Below are positions 9,520-18,395 of a stretch of 64,000 nt of DNA, in pieces; the stretch's first letter is position 1; each line of letters begins with the position of its first letter. The position numbers and the translations under genes are program-made. The stretch is from Flavobacteriaceae bacterium (GTDB taxonomy: Bacteria > Bacteroidota > Bacteroidia > Flavobacteriales > Flavobacteriaceae), in assembly GCA_021151665.1 (NCBI GenBank), contig JAGKWW010000009.1, positions 4,225-68,224 on the forward strand, read 5' to 3'. The notes beneath the pieces were generated by a model. It had not been told where the DNA came from, did not search any database, and saw nothing but the letters and a program-made list of their open reading frames with translations.

Positions 9520-9845
9520 AGCGTACCGTCAAGACCGATTACAATTCCCATCCATAACGTGACAATATATGCCAGCACGCCCACCAATAACGCCAGGCCA
9601 TTCTTCAATGCGTTACCTTGGATAAGAATCCGGCACGCGTGAAATACTGCGCCACCACCGGCGCCGGCCAACGGTACCAAAATCAACGGGCGCACCATCC
9701 AATACTGCCCCGAGGACGGGTTGGGGTCATTCACGCCGCTAACGAAAAATACAATAACCATTGCTGCCACCGCCGCCCCTCCGAGTGCCCTCCATACCAA
9801 CTGTTGCGTTAGTAAACGTTTAAAAAAACCATTTTTTATATTCAT
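9510..9845 (-). CDS. Small hypothetical membrane protein
   Basis: A 111-residue protein with three hydrophobic segments (about residues 21-38, 52-70 and 83-103). I do not recognise the family. Its 3' end overlaps the MpaB-like gene by 10 bp and it sits 53 bp after the winged-helix regulator gene, so it probably belongs to the same transcript that starts near 10820. An inner-membrane role linked to the oxygenase-like protein is possible but only inferred from the overlap. Confidence 0.7.
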   Translation of the reverse strand: MNIKNGFFKRLLTQQLVWRALGGAAVAAMVIVFFVSGVNDPNPSSGQYWMVRPLILVPLAGAGGGAVFHACRILIQGNALKNGLALLVGVLAYIVTLWMGIVIGLDGTLWN

Positions 9846-9898
9846 ATTTATATGATTTAAAAAGTACTTTTAATTTAAAAGTTAATAGATAAAAAAAT

Positions 9899-10198
9899 TT
9901 ACTTGTGCGATTTTAAAATTTCTTCCAGCGCACCGAGGTGGGCGGTAAACGCAGCCTTGCCTGCTTCGGTGGCAAAGTATTTGGTATTCGGCTTCTTCCC
10001 AACAAAAGATTTCTCTATGCCGATAAAATTTTCTTTCTCAAGCGCCTTGAGGTGTGTAGCGAGGTTTCCGTCGGTAAGATCGAGATATTCTTTAAGCGAA
10101 TTGAAGTCTACCCTGCCCCCAACAATCAGTGATGACATAATGCCCAGGCGTATCCTGCTCTCGAACGCTTTATGTAAACCTTTCGCAAAAACCTTCAC
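9899..10198 (-). CDS. Small winged-helix transcriptional regulator
   Basis: The frame is open much further upstream, but the conserved family start matches a GTG at 10198, giving 99 residues beginning VKVFAKGLHKAFESRIR. The body contains the typical core LKEYLDLTDGNLATHLKALE followed by a wing with VGKKPNTKY, as in the PF13601-type winged-helix proteins of about 100 residues. These are DNA-binding regulators usually paired with a membrane protein gene. The GTG overlaps the stop of the upstream membrane protein gene (TAGTG), so the two are translationally coupled. It likely controls its own operon. Confidence 0.85.
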   Translation of the reverse strand: MKVFAKGLHKAFESRIRLGIMSSLIVGGRVDFNSLKEYLDLTDGNLATHLKALEKENFIGIEKSFVGKKPNTKYFATEAGKAAFTAHLGALEEILKSHK

Positions 10199-10803
10199 TA
10201 CCTGTGTTTTATGTTTATTATGAATCCAAATATTATGTTCAACAACCCGAACCCTGCCGCCCAGCAGATCAGGCTGTACTGCGGGAACCATCCTGCAATA
10301 ATGCCCAGGAACGCGCAGAATAAACCTAAAGGCCGAAATTCGCTGTGCGAAAACGCCGCAGCCGAGAACATGGCCAGGCCATAAAATAATAATGTTGCTG
10401 CCAATGACAGCCAAAACAAGCCCAGCGAAAACAACGATAATGCGAATATACCGCCAAATAATAATGGGACAGCCATCGTGTAAAGCAGTCGTTTTGAAGT
10501 AGCTGTAGAAGCACTTTCACCGGCGCGTTTTGCCTTGCGAATTGATAAAATGACAGCCGTAAGCACCGAGATAGTGAGCATCGCAGCCGCCAGTAATAAA
10601 ATACTCCATGTATCAGCGAAACTGAACCCATACTTGTTTAAGAGCGGATCTATTCCCAGCCAGATAAAGCCGATACCCGCACCCAAAATTGCGCTTGTGC
10701 CTGCAACGATGCCTGCAGTACCGGAAACGGAACTGAACTTCTCCGTCCGGTCCATCACCTGGCGAATGTGTGATATATCTTCTTCAATTTTATTGACAGA
10801 CAT
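10198..10803 (-). CDS. Polytopic membrane protein, partner of the winged-helix regulator
   Basis: A 201-residue protein with a cytosolic N-terminus (EEDISHIRQVMDRTEKF) followed by six hydrophobic segments. Proteins of this form are commonly encoded directly before small winged-helix regulators in Bacteroidota; their function is unknown. It shares one base with the regulator gene (TAGTG). A well-formed Bacteroidota promoter lies 18 bp upstream, making this the first gene of the 10.8 to 8.7 kb minus-strand operon. Confidence 0.75.
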   Translation of the reverse strand: MSVNKIEEDISHIRQVMDRTEKFSSVSGTAGIVAGTSAILGAGIGFIWLGIDPLLNKYGFSFADTWSILLLAAAMLTISVLTAVILSIRKAKRAGESASTATSKRLLYTMAVPLLFGGIFALSLFSLGLFWLSLAATLLFYGLAMFSAAAFSHSEFRPLGLFCAFLGIIAGWFPQYSLICWAAGFGLLNIIFGFIINIKHR

Positions 10804-10820
10804 AAAAGTACTTTTTTTTA

Positions 10821-10851
10821 CAAAGTTAAAATAAAGTTTGATCTGTGCAAA
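10821..10851 (-). promoter_or_regulatory. Bacteroidota-type promoter of the membrane protein/regulator operon
   Basis: On the minus strand a TTTG (10851-10848) is followed after 19 nt by TAACTTTG (10828-10821), a perfect TAnnTTTG -7 box. Transcription would start about 12 nt before the ATG at 10803. Confidence 0.7.
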
Positions 10852-10931
10852 TTTTCAGAGTGGCGGTTCGGAGAAGTTAATTGTTAAGACCATAATTATG
10901 CAAATGATAAATATCGTACATTAGTTGCGGT

Positions 10932-13900
10932 ATGCTGCAGAACCCTAAACAATCTTATTCTTCTATTCGTGTAATGGCGAGGCTTGTATTGGCTATAGCC
11001 ATGGGCTTTTTATTTCATTCCTGCGGCGATAAGAAACAGGCTGGCCAGAAATCGCCCCTTGAAAACAGCATTACAAAGGGGGGAAACAGCCCTGCCCCAC
11101 TGCTACGTTATAATGCCGATCAGCTGGACAACACTACAGGCCTTTCAAACAGCAGTGTAAACTGTATCTTCCGTGATTCGGAAAATTTGATGTGGATAGG
11201 CACTTGGGACGGCCTGAACCGATACGACGGCAGTACGTTCCGCATTTTCCGCCCCGGCCCTGACTCCCGCAATTCTCTCAGCAATCAGGTCGTATTAAAA
11301 GTTGGCGAGGATAGCGTTGGCAATATATGGGTGCTTACCATGCACGGAATCAATAAGTACAGTAAGGGCACTGACACGTTTACCAACTTCTACTTTTCAA
11401 AAGCTGGCACGCCGCCCGCTTCAGAATTTGAATTTAATATGGCTATCAATGCCGCCGGCGAAGTTTTCTGCGCGGTTAAAGGCTGGGGACTTGGTTATTT
11501 CGATGGCACCGGCTTCCGCAAGCTTACCGGTGTTGCGATTGCAGGGGTTAAGATCAGGAAAATGGAATTTTCAGATCCTGGAACATTGCTGTTGCTTACC
11601 GAAGATAACGAACTGGAAAAACTGACGTTGTCGAAATCGGGAGACGTGTGGAGCGTATCCGATAAAAGGGTGTTATTTAAAGGCATTAAATCCTTTGAAA
11701 CAATAAAAGACGCGGCAGTATGCCTGCTCACAGATGCCGGCACCGCATCACTATACAATATTGTGACAGGCAGTAGCTTCAAATTAGCAGGCCATGCAGA
11801 GAAAATCACCGGAATCGCACGGCGAACGATAATACTTTCAGGCAGACACGGGCACTTTTTTTACGATAGCAACGGAAGGGCATCTTCCCCATCATGGGCA
11901 GGGCATTTTGCCGGGCACAACATCAGTACGGTATGTGAAGGCAGCGAAGGCATTATATGGGGAGGGACAGATGGTGATGGGATGCTTAAAATATATCCCC
12001 TTAAAAAAACATTTAACCTGGTATCGAAAAGCCAACTGCCTGCCATGGGTGGAGGTATTGTGAGAGCTTTCCTGAATGATGGCGAACGGCTGTGGGTGGG
12101 CACAAAAGGGAAAGGGCTGCTTTGCCTCGACGGAAACTTTTACCAACAACAGCAACCACCGCGTTTACTGTCAGAATTCAACGAAAATAACAGCACCTTA
12201 AATAACGCTGTGTACGCGCTAAGCAAAGGTAATGATAACATAGTGCTGATAGGAACCGATGGCGAAGGATTAAGCGTATTTGATGAAAAAAATAAGAAAT
12301 TATTAGCCTGGAAGGATATCGCTACCGTTGGCCTGTGCCCCTACTTCCGGTCGGTATATACGATTTACAATGACCCTGAAGGCAATACCTGGCTGGGCAC
12401 CAATGGGTATGGGCTTATAAAGTGCCGTATTTCGCGCGTTGGCGGAAAAATCAGGGCGACACATTGCGACCGTTATATGGCCAATGGGTTACCAAAGAGC
12501 CTTAGCAGCAATATTATTTTTTCTGTCCTGCCGAAAGATAACAACCACCTTTGGGTAGGTACGCGCCTCGGTGGCCTTAACCTCTTCAATAAGGCAACCG
12601 GTGAGTTCACCTCGTACAAAAATATCCCCGGCGACTCTGTTAGCCTGGCAAATAACGATATCCTTTGTATGGCAACCGATGCCCGTATGAGGCTTTGGGT
12701 AGGGACAAGCTTTGGGCTGAGTATCATGGAGGGACAAAATGGAAGAAAACCGATCTTTACAAATTATACTGTAGCCAACGGACTGCCCAACAATACCATA
12801 CACGGTATTGTGCCGGCAGAAGGGGGCTTGTGGGTAAGTACCAATATGGGTTTGTCTAATTTTACCCCGCCCGGCAAGTTTTCTAACTACACTCGCAATG
12901 AAGGGCTTCAGAATAACGAATTTGCAGACGGCGCCTTTTACTGTGACCCGGCTTCCGGCTACATCTTTATGGGCGGCATTAAAGGGTTCAACTACTTTCT
13001 TCCGGAACAGATAAAGGAATCTTCCGCCGTCCCCGACCTGTTCATAGACCGTATTGCCGGCCACAACGACCTTGTGCCTTACCTCCAGAATCTGGTGATA
13101 AAGCCGTATGCTAAATCGCACCCCGCGCTGGTGCTGAAGCATGACCAGAATTTCTTTGACATTTATCTTACGGCACTTGCCTACATCAACAATGAAAAAT
13201 GCCAGTACGCCTATCAGTTGGAGGGTTTTGATAAAAGCTGGAATACGATAGACAACCGTAAGGTAATTTCTTTTACCAACGTGCCAAAGGGTAATTATAC
13301 CCTGATGGTAAAATGGACTAACAGCGATGGCGTATGGACTCACCCCGTAAATGCCCTCGATATCCGGATACGCCCGGTTTGGTGGCAGTCGCATCTTGCC
13401 ATTGTAATATACGTAGTTTTAGGGGCACTCTTTCTTCTGTTCGTTCGCAGCTATTATGCAAAACAACAATCGCTTAGGCAAAATATCCTTTTCCGTAAAA
13501 AAGAGGAAGAGCTGCACGAAAACAGGCTTTCATTCTTCACGAATATCGCACACGAGTTCCTCACCCCGCTCACCCTTATCGTAGGCCCGGCGCAAAAGAT
13601 GTCGGACAGTGCCAATCTTGACGCCCGAAATGGCAAATACCTGCACATGATACAGCGGAACGCCTCACGGTTGTTGTTTCTCACCCAACAATTACTTGAA
13701 TTCAGGAAGGCAGAATATGACTACCTTGAGAATACGGTACGCCGGTTCGATCTTACTGAACTCACAGAGCAGATAGCTGAACTTTTTGATGACTGGGCGC
13801 TGGATAAAAATATTGATTACAGCATTGACCTGCCTCCTACACTTAAAGGCTGGTATGATAAAGACAAGATTGAGAAGATACTTTTCAACCTGATGTCTAA

Positions 13901-15128
13901 CGCTTTTAAGTATACGCCGGAAAAAGGGCGCATTTCACTAAAATGCAGAATAGAGCCCGCTACGCCGAAGAAGCTGGTAATCACGCTGGCTAACACGGGG
14001 AAAGGCATTCCGAAGGAAAAGCTGGATTCGCTTTTTGACAGGTTCTTTCTTGCCGATGCAGGGCGGGCAGCCGACACCGAAATGTTCAGGACCGGGATTG
14101 GCCTTGCCTACATAAAAAAACTGGTTACTGTATTGCGTGGTGAGATAGAGGTGTCAAGCGTTCCGGGACAAGAAACGATATTCAGGGTTTCATTGCCCTG
14201 CAGCAGCGATGCGTTTTCTGAAAAGGAAATCGACAATGAAAATGTACCCGTGCTTATCTCGAGGCACCTGCGCAATATCCTTGACGAAAACCCCGGGACA
14301 GAAAGGTTGCCGGAGAAAATATCGGCACTTGAGAAGGCAGAAAATATGCTTAGGAAAGTGCTGGTTGTAGAAGATGAGCGCGAAATACAGGCATACCTTA
14401 AAGATCTGCTGGGCGACAAATACCGGCTGCTTTCGGCTTATAACGGTATCGAAGCCCTTGAGGTTATGGAGCGCGAGCTTCCCGATATTATTATAAGTGA
14501 TGTAATGATGCCCGAAATGGACGGTGTGGAGCTTTGCAAACGAGTGAAGCAAAACCTTCGTACCTGCCATATTCCCTTCATCATGCTTACAGCAAAAAGC
14601 AGCGTGCAGCACCGCATAGAAGGGCTTGAAAGCGGTGCCAATTCCTATATACCAAAACCTTTTTACCCCGACCATCTGCTAGTACGTATACAAAAGCTGC
14701 TTGAAGAAAAGGAATTGATCTATCAGCATTTTACCAGCGATTCCTCGTTGCAGGAAACCATAATGAAACCGGGCATCAGCAATGATGAAAAAGACTTTAC
14801 GAGAGCTTTGATAGAGCTGATAAGGAATAATCTGGAAAATGAGAATCTCGATGCCGCTTACCTTGAGAAACATCTCGGCATCAGTTCTTCGCAACTTTAC
14901 CGAAAAGTAAAAGAACTTTTCAACCTCGCGCCCGGCGACCTTATCCGTACAATCAGGCTTAAGTATGCCGCAGAGCTGCTTCGTAAAAATGAATTTACCG
15001 TTTCTGAAGTCTGCTACAAATCGGGATTCAATAACCGCTCCTACTTTTATCGCGAATTCCGCAAGGTTTACAACACTACGCCTAAAAGCTACCAGCTGCA
15101 CTACAAGGATAAGCAGAAGACTTTTTAG
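10932..15128 (+). CDS. Hybrid two-component system regulator (HTCS) of the polysaccharide utilisation locus
   Basis: A 1398-residue one-piece sensor and regulator. The N-terminus has a lipobox-like FHSC with C31; residues about 60-740 are two-component regulator propeller repeats that bind the glycan signal in the periplasm; a Y_Y_Y domain follows, then a membrane segment at about 820-842. The cytoplasmic part has a HisKA domain with phospho-acceptor H874 (AHEFLTPLTL; the more usual HEIRTPL is altered), a HATPase domain with N-box near 986, a receiver with D1190 (ISDVMMPEMDG) and a C-terminal AraC-type helix-turn-helix (about 1310-1392). It presumably senses an oligosaccharide and activates susC onward; twin palindromes at 15156-15186 are the likely target. 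Confidence 0.95.
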   Translation: MLQNPKQSYSSIRVMARLVLAIAMGFLFHSCGDKKQAGQKSPLENSITKGGNSPAPLLRYNADQLDNTTGLSNSSVNCIFRDSENLMWIGTWDGLNRYDGSTFRIFRPGPDSRNSLSNQVVLKVGEDSVGNIWVLTMHGINKYSKGTDTFTNFYFSKAGTPPASEFEFNMAINAAGEVFCAVKGWGLGYFDGTGFRKLTGVAIAGVKIRKMEFSDPGTLLLLTEDNELEKLTLSKSGDVWSVSDKRVLFKGIKSFETIKDAAVCLLTDAGTASLYNIVTGSSFKLAGHAEKITGIARRTIILSGRHGHFFYDSNGRASSPSWAGHFAGHNISTVCEGSEGIIWGGTDGDGMLKIYPLKKTFNLVSKSQLPAMGGGIVRAFLNDGERLWVGTKGKGLLCLDGNFYQQQQPPRLLSEFNENNSTLNNAVYALSKGNDNIVLIGTDGEGLSVFDEKNKKLLAWKDIATVGLCPYFRSVYTIYNDPEGNTWLGTNGYGLIKCRISRVGGKIRATHCDRYMANGLPKSLSSNIIFSVLPKDNNHLWVGTRLGGLNLFNKATGEFTSYKNIPGDSVSLANNDILCMATDARMRLWVGTSFGLSIMEGQNGRKPIFTNYTVANGLPNNTIHGIVPAEGGLWVSTNMGLSNFTPPGKFSNYTRNEGLQNNEFADGAFYCDPASGYIFMGGIKGFNYFLPEQIKESSAVPDLFIDRIAGHNDLVPYLQNLVIKPYAKSHPALVLKHDQNFFDIYLTALAYINNEKCQYAYQLEGFDKSWNTIDNRKVISFTNVPKGNYTLMVKWTNSDGVWTHPVNALDIRIRPVWWQSHLAIVIYVVLGALFLLFVRSYYAKQQSLRQNILFRKKEEELHENRLSFFTNIAHEFLTPLTLIVGPAQKMSDSANLDARNGKYLHMIQRNASRLLFLTQQLLEFRKAEYDYLENTVRRFDLTELTEQIAELFDDWALDKNIDYSIDLPPTLKGWYDKDKIEKILFNLMSNAFKYTPEKGRISLKCRIEPATPKKLVITLANTGKGIPKEKLDSLFDRFFLADAGRAADTEMFRTGIGLAYIKKLVTVLRGEIEVSSVPGQETIFRVSLPCSSDAFSEKEIDNENVPVLISRHLRNILDENPGTERLPEKISALEKAENMLRKVLVVEDEREIQAYLKDLLGDKYRLLSAYNGIEALEVMERELPDIIISDVMMPEMDGVELCKRVKQNLRTCHIPFIMLTAKSSVQHRIEGLESGANSYIPKPFYPDHLLVRIQKLLEEKELIYQHFTSDSSLQETIMKPGISNDEKDFTRALIELIRNNLENENLDAAYLEKHLGISSSQLYRKVKELFNLAPGDLIRTIRLKYAAELLRKNEFTVSEVCYKSGFNNRSYFYREFRKVYNTTPKSYQLHYKDKQKTF

Positions 15129-15155
15129 CTACTGATAATCAATACATTATTTAAT

Positions 15156-15186
15156 TGTGTACACATTTGAAGAAATAGTGTACACT
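15156..15186. promoter_or_regulatory. Twin palindromic operator, candidate HTCS binding site
   Basis: TGTGTACACA (15156-15165) and AGTGTACACT (15177-15186) share the 8-bp palindrome GTGTACAC with centres exactly 21 bp apart, two helical turns. They lie between the HTCS stop and the susC start (15315). AraC-family domains bind half-sites spaced about 21 bp, so this is a good candidate target of the neighbouring HTCS. Confidence 0.6.
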
Positions 15187-15314
15187 CTTTTTAATAGCCA
15201 GATTCTAAATTTATAACGTTTTCGTAAAAGACTAATACAATCGCACAAAACCTAACCAATTTTTATTGACATGAGAAAAAAGCAACAAATTATTAACCAT
15301 TCAGCAGTATTATT

Positions 15315-18300
15315 ATGACACAGAAAATTACCTACTACCTGCTCTTTATATGGACGCTTATGTCCGGGGGCATCATGTGTGCGCAAACTGTTTCGGGAAC
15401 GGTAACCGATGGTTCGGGGCCTGTGCCCTCTGTATCGGTTATGGTAAAAGGGACTGCTATGAGCACTATTACCGACCTTGACGGAAAGTACACAATAAGT
15501 AATATTGGTGAGAACGCAACACTTGTATTTAGCTATGTTGGTTTCGCCAGCCAGGAAATTGCCGTAAACGGAAGCACAGAGATCAATGTAGTGCTTCAGG
15601 AAGACCAGCAGGCACTTAGCGAAGTGGTTTTAACCGGCTATGTGGGGCAGAACAGAAATTCTATTTCCGGTGCCGTAGCGCAGGTAAACCTCAACAATAT
15701 TATGAAAACCCGCGTTGCAGATGTTACCCAACAATTGCAAGGCCAGGTTGCGGGTGTGTTTATCGCAGCCAACACGGGCGCTCCCGGCGACGGTATCAAA
15801 GTAAGGATTCGTGGGGAAGGAACGCTTGGAAATAACGATGTACTTTATGTGGTAGACGGTGTACCCACACGCGATATCGGCTTCCTTACGGGATCTGACG
15901 TTAAGTCGATAGCGGTACTTAAAGATGCTGCGGCATCTGCCATCTACGGATCAAGGGCTGCCGGAGGTGTACTTATTATTTCTACTAAACAAGGCGCAGA
16001 GGGTAAGCCAACGCTTGAGGCCGATTTATTTACAGGAATACACTTTACGCAAAACCTGCCGACATTGTTGAACTCTGACCAGTACCTTACCGTGAAAGAC
16101 AGGGCATGGCACAACACCATTGGCAACGACCCTAATGCTGAAAGCCCGTATGCTTTTGACAGGAGGACACGTACAGACCTTGCGGATACGGATTGGCTTA
16201 ACGAATTGTTTACAACGGGTATCTCTAAAAACTTCCAGATCAATGCAAGTGGCGCGACTGATAAAATTCGCTACTACCTATCGGGAGGTTATTATGGAAT
16301 AGATGGCGTTGTTACTGAGGACAATGACCAGTTCAGGCGTGTTAACTTCAGGGCCAATGTAAATGCTAATATCACTGACAGGCTTTTAGTGGGTACTAAT
16401 TTCCAGGCTACATACCGTGAGCAGGATAAGCTTTCGTCAAGTGGGGATGCACCGGGGGTTATCCGCCATGCAATGATACGTCCGCCGGTAATAGCGGTTT
16501 ACAAAGACGTGAACGACCCAACCTATTCGGCAGCAGATCCTTACACCGACCTTCCGTTCTATACGGGGCCTAACAATGGATGGAGCACAAATTATGAATA
16601 CAGCTCTAACCCGCTGGCCATCGTGCATTTTACCGATGATAAAAGAAGCGCGTTCCAGAACTTTGGTAATATTTACGGAGAATACGCTTTCCTGGGTGAT
16701 AAAGAACTAACGTTCCGTAGCAATCTGGGTATGGATCTCTGGTTTTCGCATAACAAAAACTTTGCAGAAAACTTTGGTGACCCAAACATTAGCAACCCGT
16801 CAGACCAATACTATGGGCAGGGACGCAACAACAGGCCAAACAGCCTGAATGAGAACCGTGGCCAGGATCTAACTTTTACATGGTCGAATACACTTAACTA
16901 TGTAAAAACTTTTGCGAGCGTGCACAGTGTGAACCTTCTTGCCGGTTCTGAGTACATTACTAATAAGCAATCGGCTATTGGGGGCGCAAGGTCTAATTAC
17001 GACAATACGTCTGAGCCTTTCCGTTACCTTGATTACGGTGGTCTTACCAACCCGGCTCCTTATAGCTCAGGCTCTTCAACAAGCTGGAATCTGCTTTCGT
17101 ATTTCGCATCGGGCACTTACGGATACGACAACAAGTACTACTTTACCGGTACCATGCGTGCTGATGCTTCTTCCCGTTTCGGCCCGAACAATAAGTGGGG
17201 ATATTTCCCGTCAGTTGCCGGTAACTGGATTATTTCTAACGAAAAATTTATGAGTGGGGTAGACTGGCTTTCTTATCTGAAGCTACGTGCAAGCTGGGGC
17301 CAGGCAGGTAACCAGGAAATTCCTAACAATGCTTACGAGACCCTGGTTTCTACAAGTGGCGGCGTGGTGAATATTGTACGGTATGGTAACCCCGACCTGA
17401 AATGGGAAACCACGACACAGACCAACTTTGGTATCGATACGTCATTCCTGAAAGACAAACTTCAGTTCTCAGTAGACTATTTTGAAAAAAACACAGACGA
17501 TATCCTTCTCAGTGTAGGATTACCTGCAGTTTCGGTAGGTGTAATACAGCGCACGTTTGTGAATGCCGGTGAAGTTCAAAACAAAGGTTTTGAATTTAAC
17601 CTTCGCTACCAGGATAACGATAACGAATTTAAGTATGGTATGAACGCCAACCTTTCAACGCTAACCAATAATGTGACCAAGCTTTTCGAGTTTGTCCCGA
17701 ACCTTCAGGACGATGCTACCCACACGCGTACTCAGGTTGGGCAGGCGATTAGCTCTTACTACGGGTATGTTTTTGAAGGTATCTACCAAAACCAGGCAGA
17801 AGTAAACTCTTATCTGTTCTCTAACGCTAACGGGGCTCAGCCGGGCGACATGAAGTTTGCCGACCTGAACCACGATGGCCAGATCAATGCAGATGACCGT
17901 ACCTTCATTGGCAACCCTATTCCGAAAGTAACCTATGGTATTTCATTCAACGCTGCATACAAAGGATTTGACGTTTCATTCCTTCTGCAGGGGGTTCAGG
18001 ATGTAGATCGTTATAATGACCTGAAACAGATACTTAATTATGACAGCCGTCCGTTTAACTCCACTACCGAGGTGCTTGGCGCATGGAATGGAGAAGGTAC
18101 CAGCAATGACACCCCACGTCTTACCTTTAACAATAATGGTGGCGGATTTGTATCAAGCAAATTTGTGGAAGATGCATCTTACCTGAGACTTAAGAACATC
18201 GAGCTGGGATATACATTCGATAATAAAATCCCTGGCCTTAGCTATTTACGTATCTACGCATCGGGGCAGAACCTTGCTACGTGGACCAAGTACACCGGCC

Positions 18301-18386
18301 TCGATCCTGAATCGACTTCCCTGATAGATAAAGGTACGTATCCGCAAACGGCAGCCGTGATCTTTGGTGCCAAAATAAAACTTTAG
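15315..18386 (+). CDS. SusC/RagA-family TonB-dependent outer-membrane transporter
   Basis: A 1023-residue protein with a signal peptide (to about residue 23, ...GGIMCAQ), a CarboxypepD_reg-like domain (about 24-105, TVTDGSGPVPSVSVMVKGT), a plug domain containing VRIRGEGTLGNNDVLYVVDG and IYGSRAAGGVLIISTKQG, and a long beta-barrel ending in a typical aromatic-poor KIKL tail. SusC proteins import oligosaccharides across the outer membrane with TonB energy, lidded by the SusD partner encoded 9 bp downstream. A 15-codon frame starting at 15271 ends before 15315, so the ATG at 15315 is the start. Expression is probably driven by the HTCS. Confidence 0.97.
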   Translation: MTQKITYYLLFIWTLMSGGIMCAQTVSGTVTDGSGPVPSVSVMVKGTAMSTITDLDGKYTISNIGENATLVFSYVGFASQEIAVNGSTEINVVLQEDQQALSEVVLTGYVGQNRNSISGAVAQVNLNNIMKTRVADVTQQLQGQVAGVFIAANTGAPGDGIKVRIRGEGTLGNNDVLYVVDGVPTRDIGFLTGSDVKSIAVLKDAAASAIYGSRAAGGVLIISTKQGAEGKPTLEADLFTGIHFTQNLPTLLNSDQYLTVKDRAWHNTIGNDPNAESPYAFDRRTRTDLADTDWLNELFTTGISKNFQINASGATDKIRYYLSGGYYGIDGVVTEDNDQFRRVNFRANVNANITDRLLVGTNFQATYREQDKLSSSGDAPGVIRHAMIRPPVIAVYKDVNDPTYSAADPYTDLPFYTGPNNGWSTNYEYSSNPLAIVHFTDDKRSAFQNFGNIYGEYAFLGDKELTFRSNLGMDLWFSHNKNFAENFGDPNISNPSDQYYGQGRNNRPNSLNENRGQDLTFTWSNTLNYVKTFASVHSVNLLAGSEYITNKQSAIGGARSNYDNTSEPFRYLDYGGLTNPAPYSSGSSTSWNLLSYFASGTYGYDNKYYFTGTMRADASSRFGPNNKWGYFPSVAGNWIISNEKFMSGVDWLSYLKLRASWGQAGNQEIPNNAYETLVSTSGGVVNIVRYGNPDLKWETTTQTNFGIDTSFLKDKLQFSVDYFEKNTDDILLSVGLPAVSVGVIQRTFVNAGEVQNKGFEFNLRYQDNDNEFKYGMNANLSTLTNNVTKLFEFVPNLQDDATHTRTQVGQAISSYYGYVFEGIYQNQAEVNSYLFSNANGAQPGDMKFADLNHDGQINADDRTFIGNPIPKVTYGISFNAAYKGFDVSFLLQGVQDVDRYNDLKQILNYDSRPFNSTTEVLGAWNGEGTSNDTPRLTFNNNGGGFVSSKFVEDASYLRLKNIELGYTFDNKIPGLSYLRIYASGQNLATWTKYTGLDPESTSLIDKGTYPQTAAVIFGAKIKL

Positions 18387-18395
18387 AAAATAAAA

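Noticed and set aside
10199..10414. N-terminal extension of the winged-helix regulator frame
   Set aside because: It lies within the coding region of the membrane protein gene and does not match the family; the GTG at 10198 gives the conserved start.
12489..13394. 301-codon minus-strand frame opposite the HTCS gene
   Set aside because: Antisense shadow of the propeller and Y_Y_Y region.
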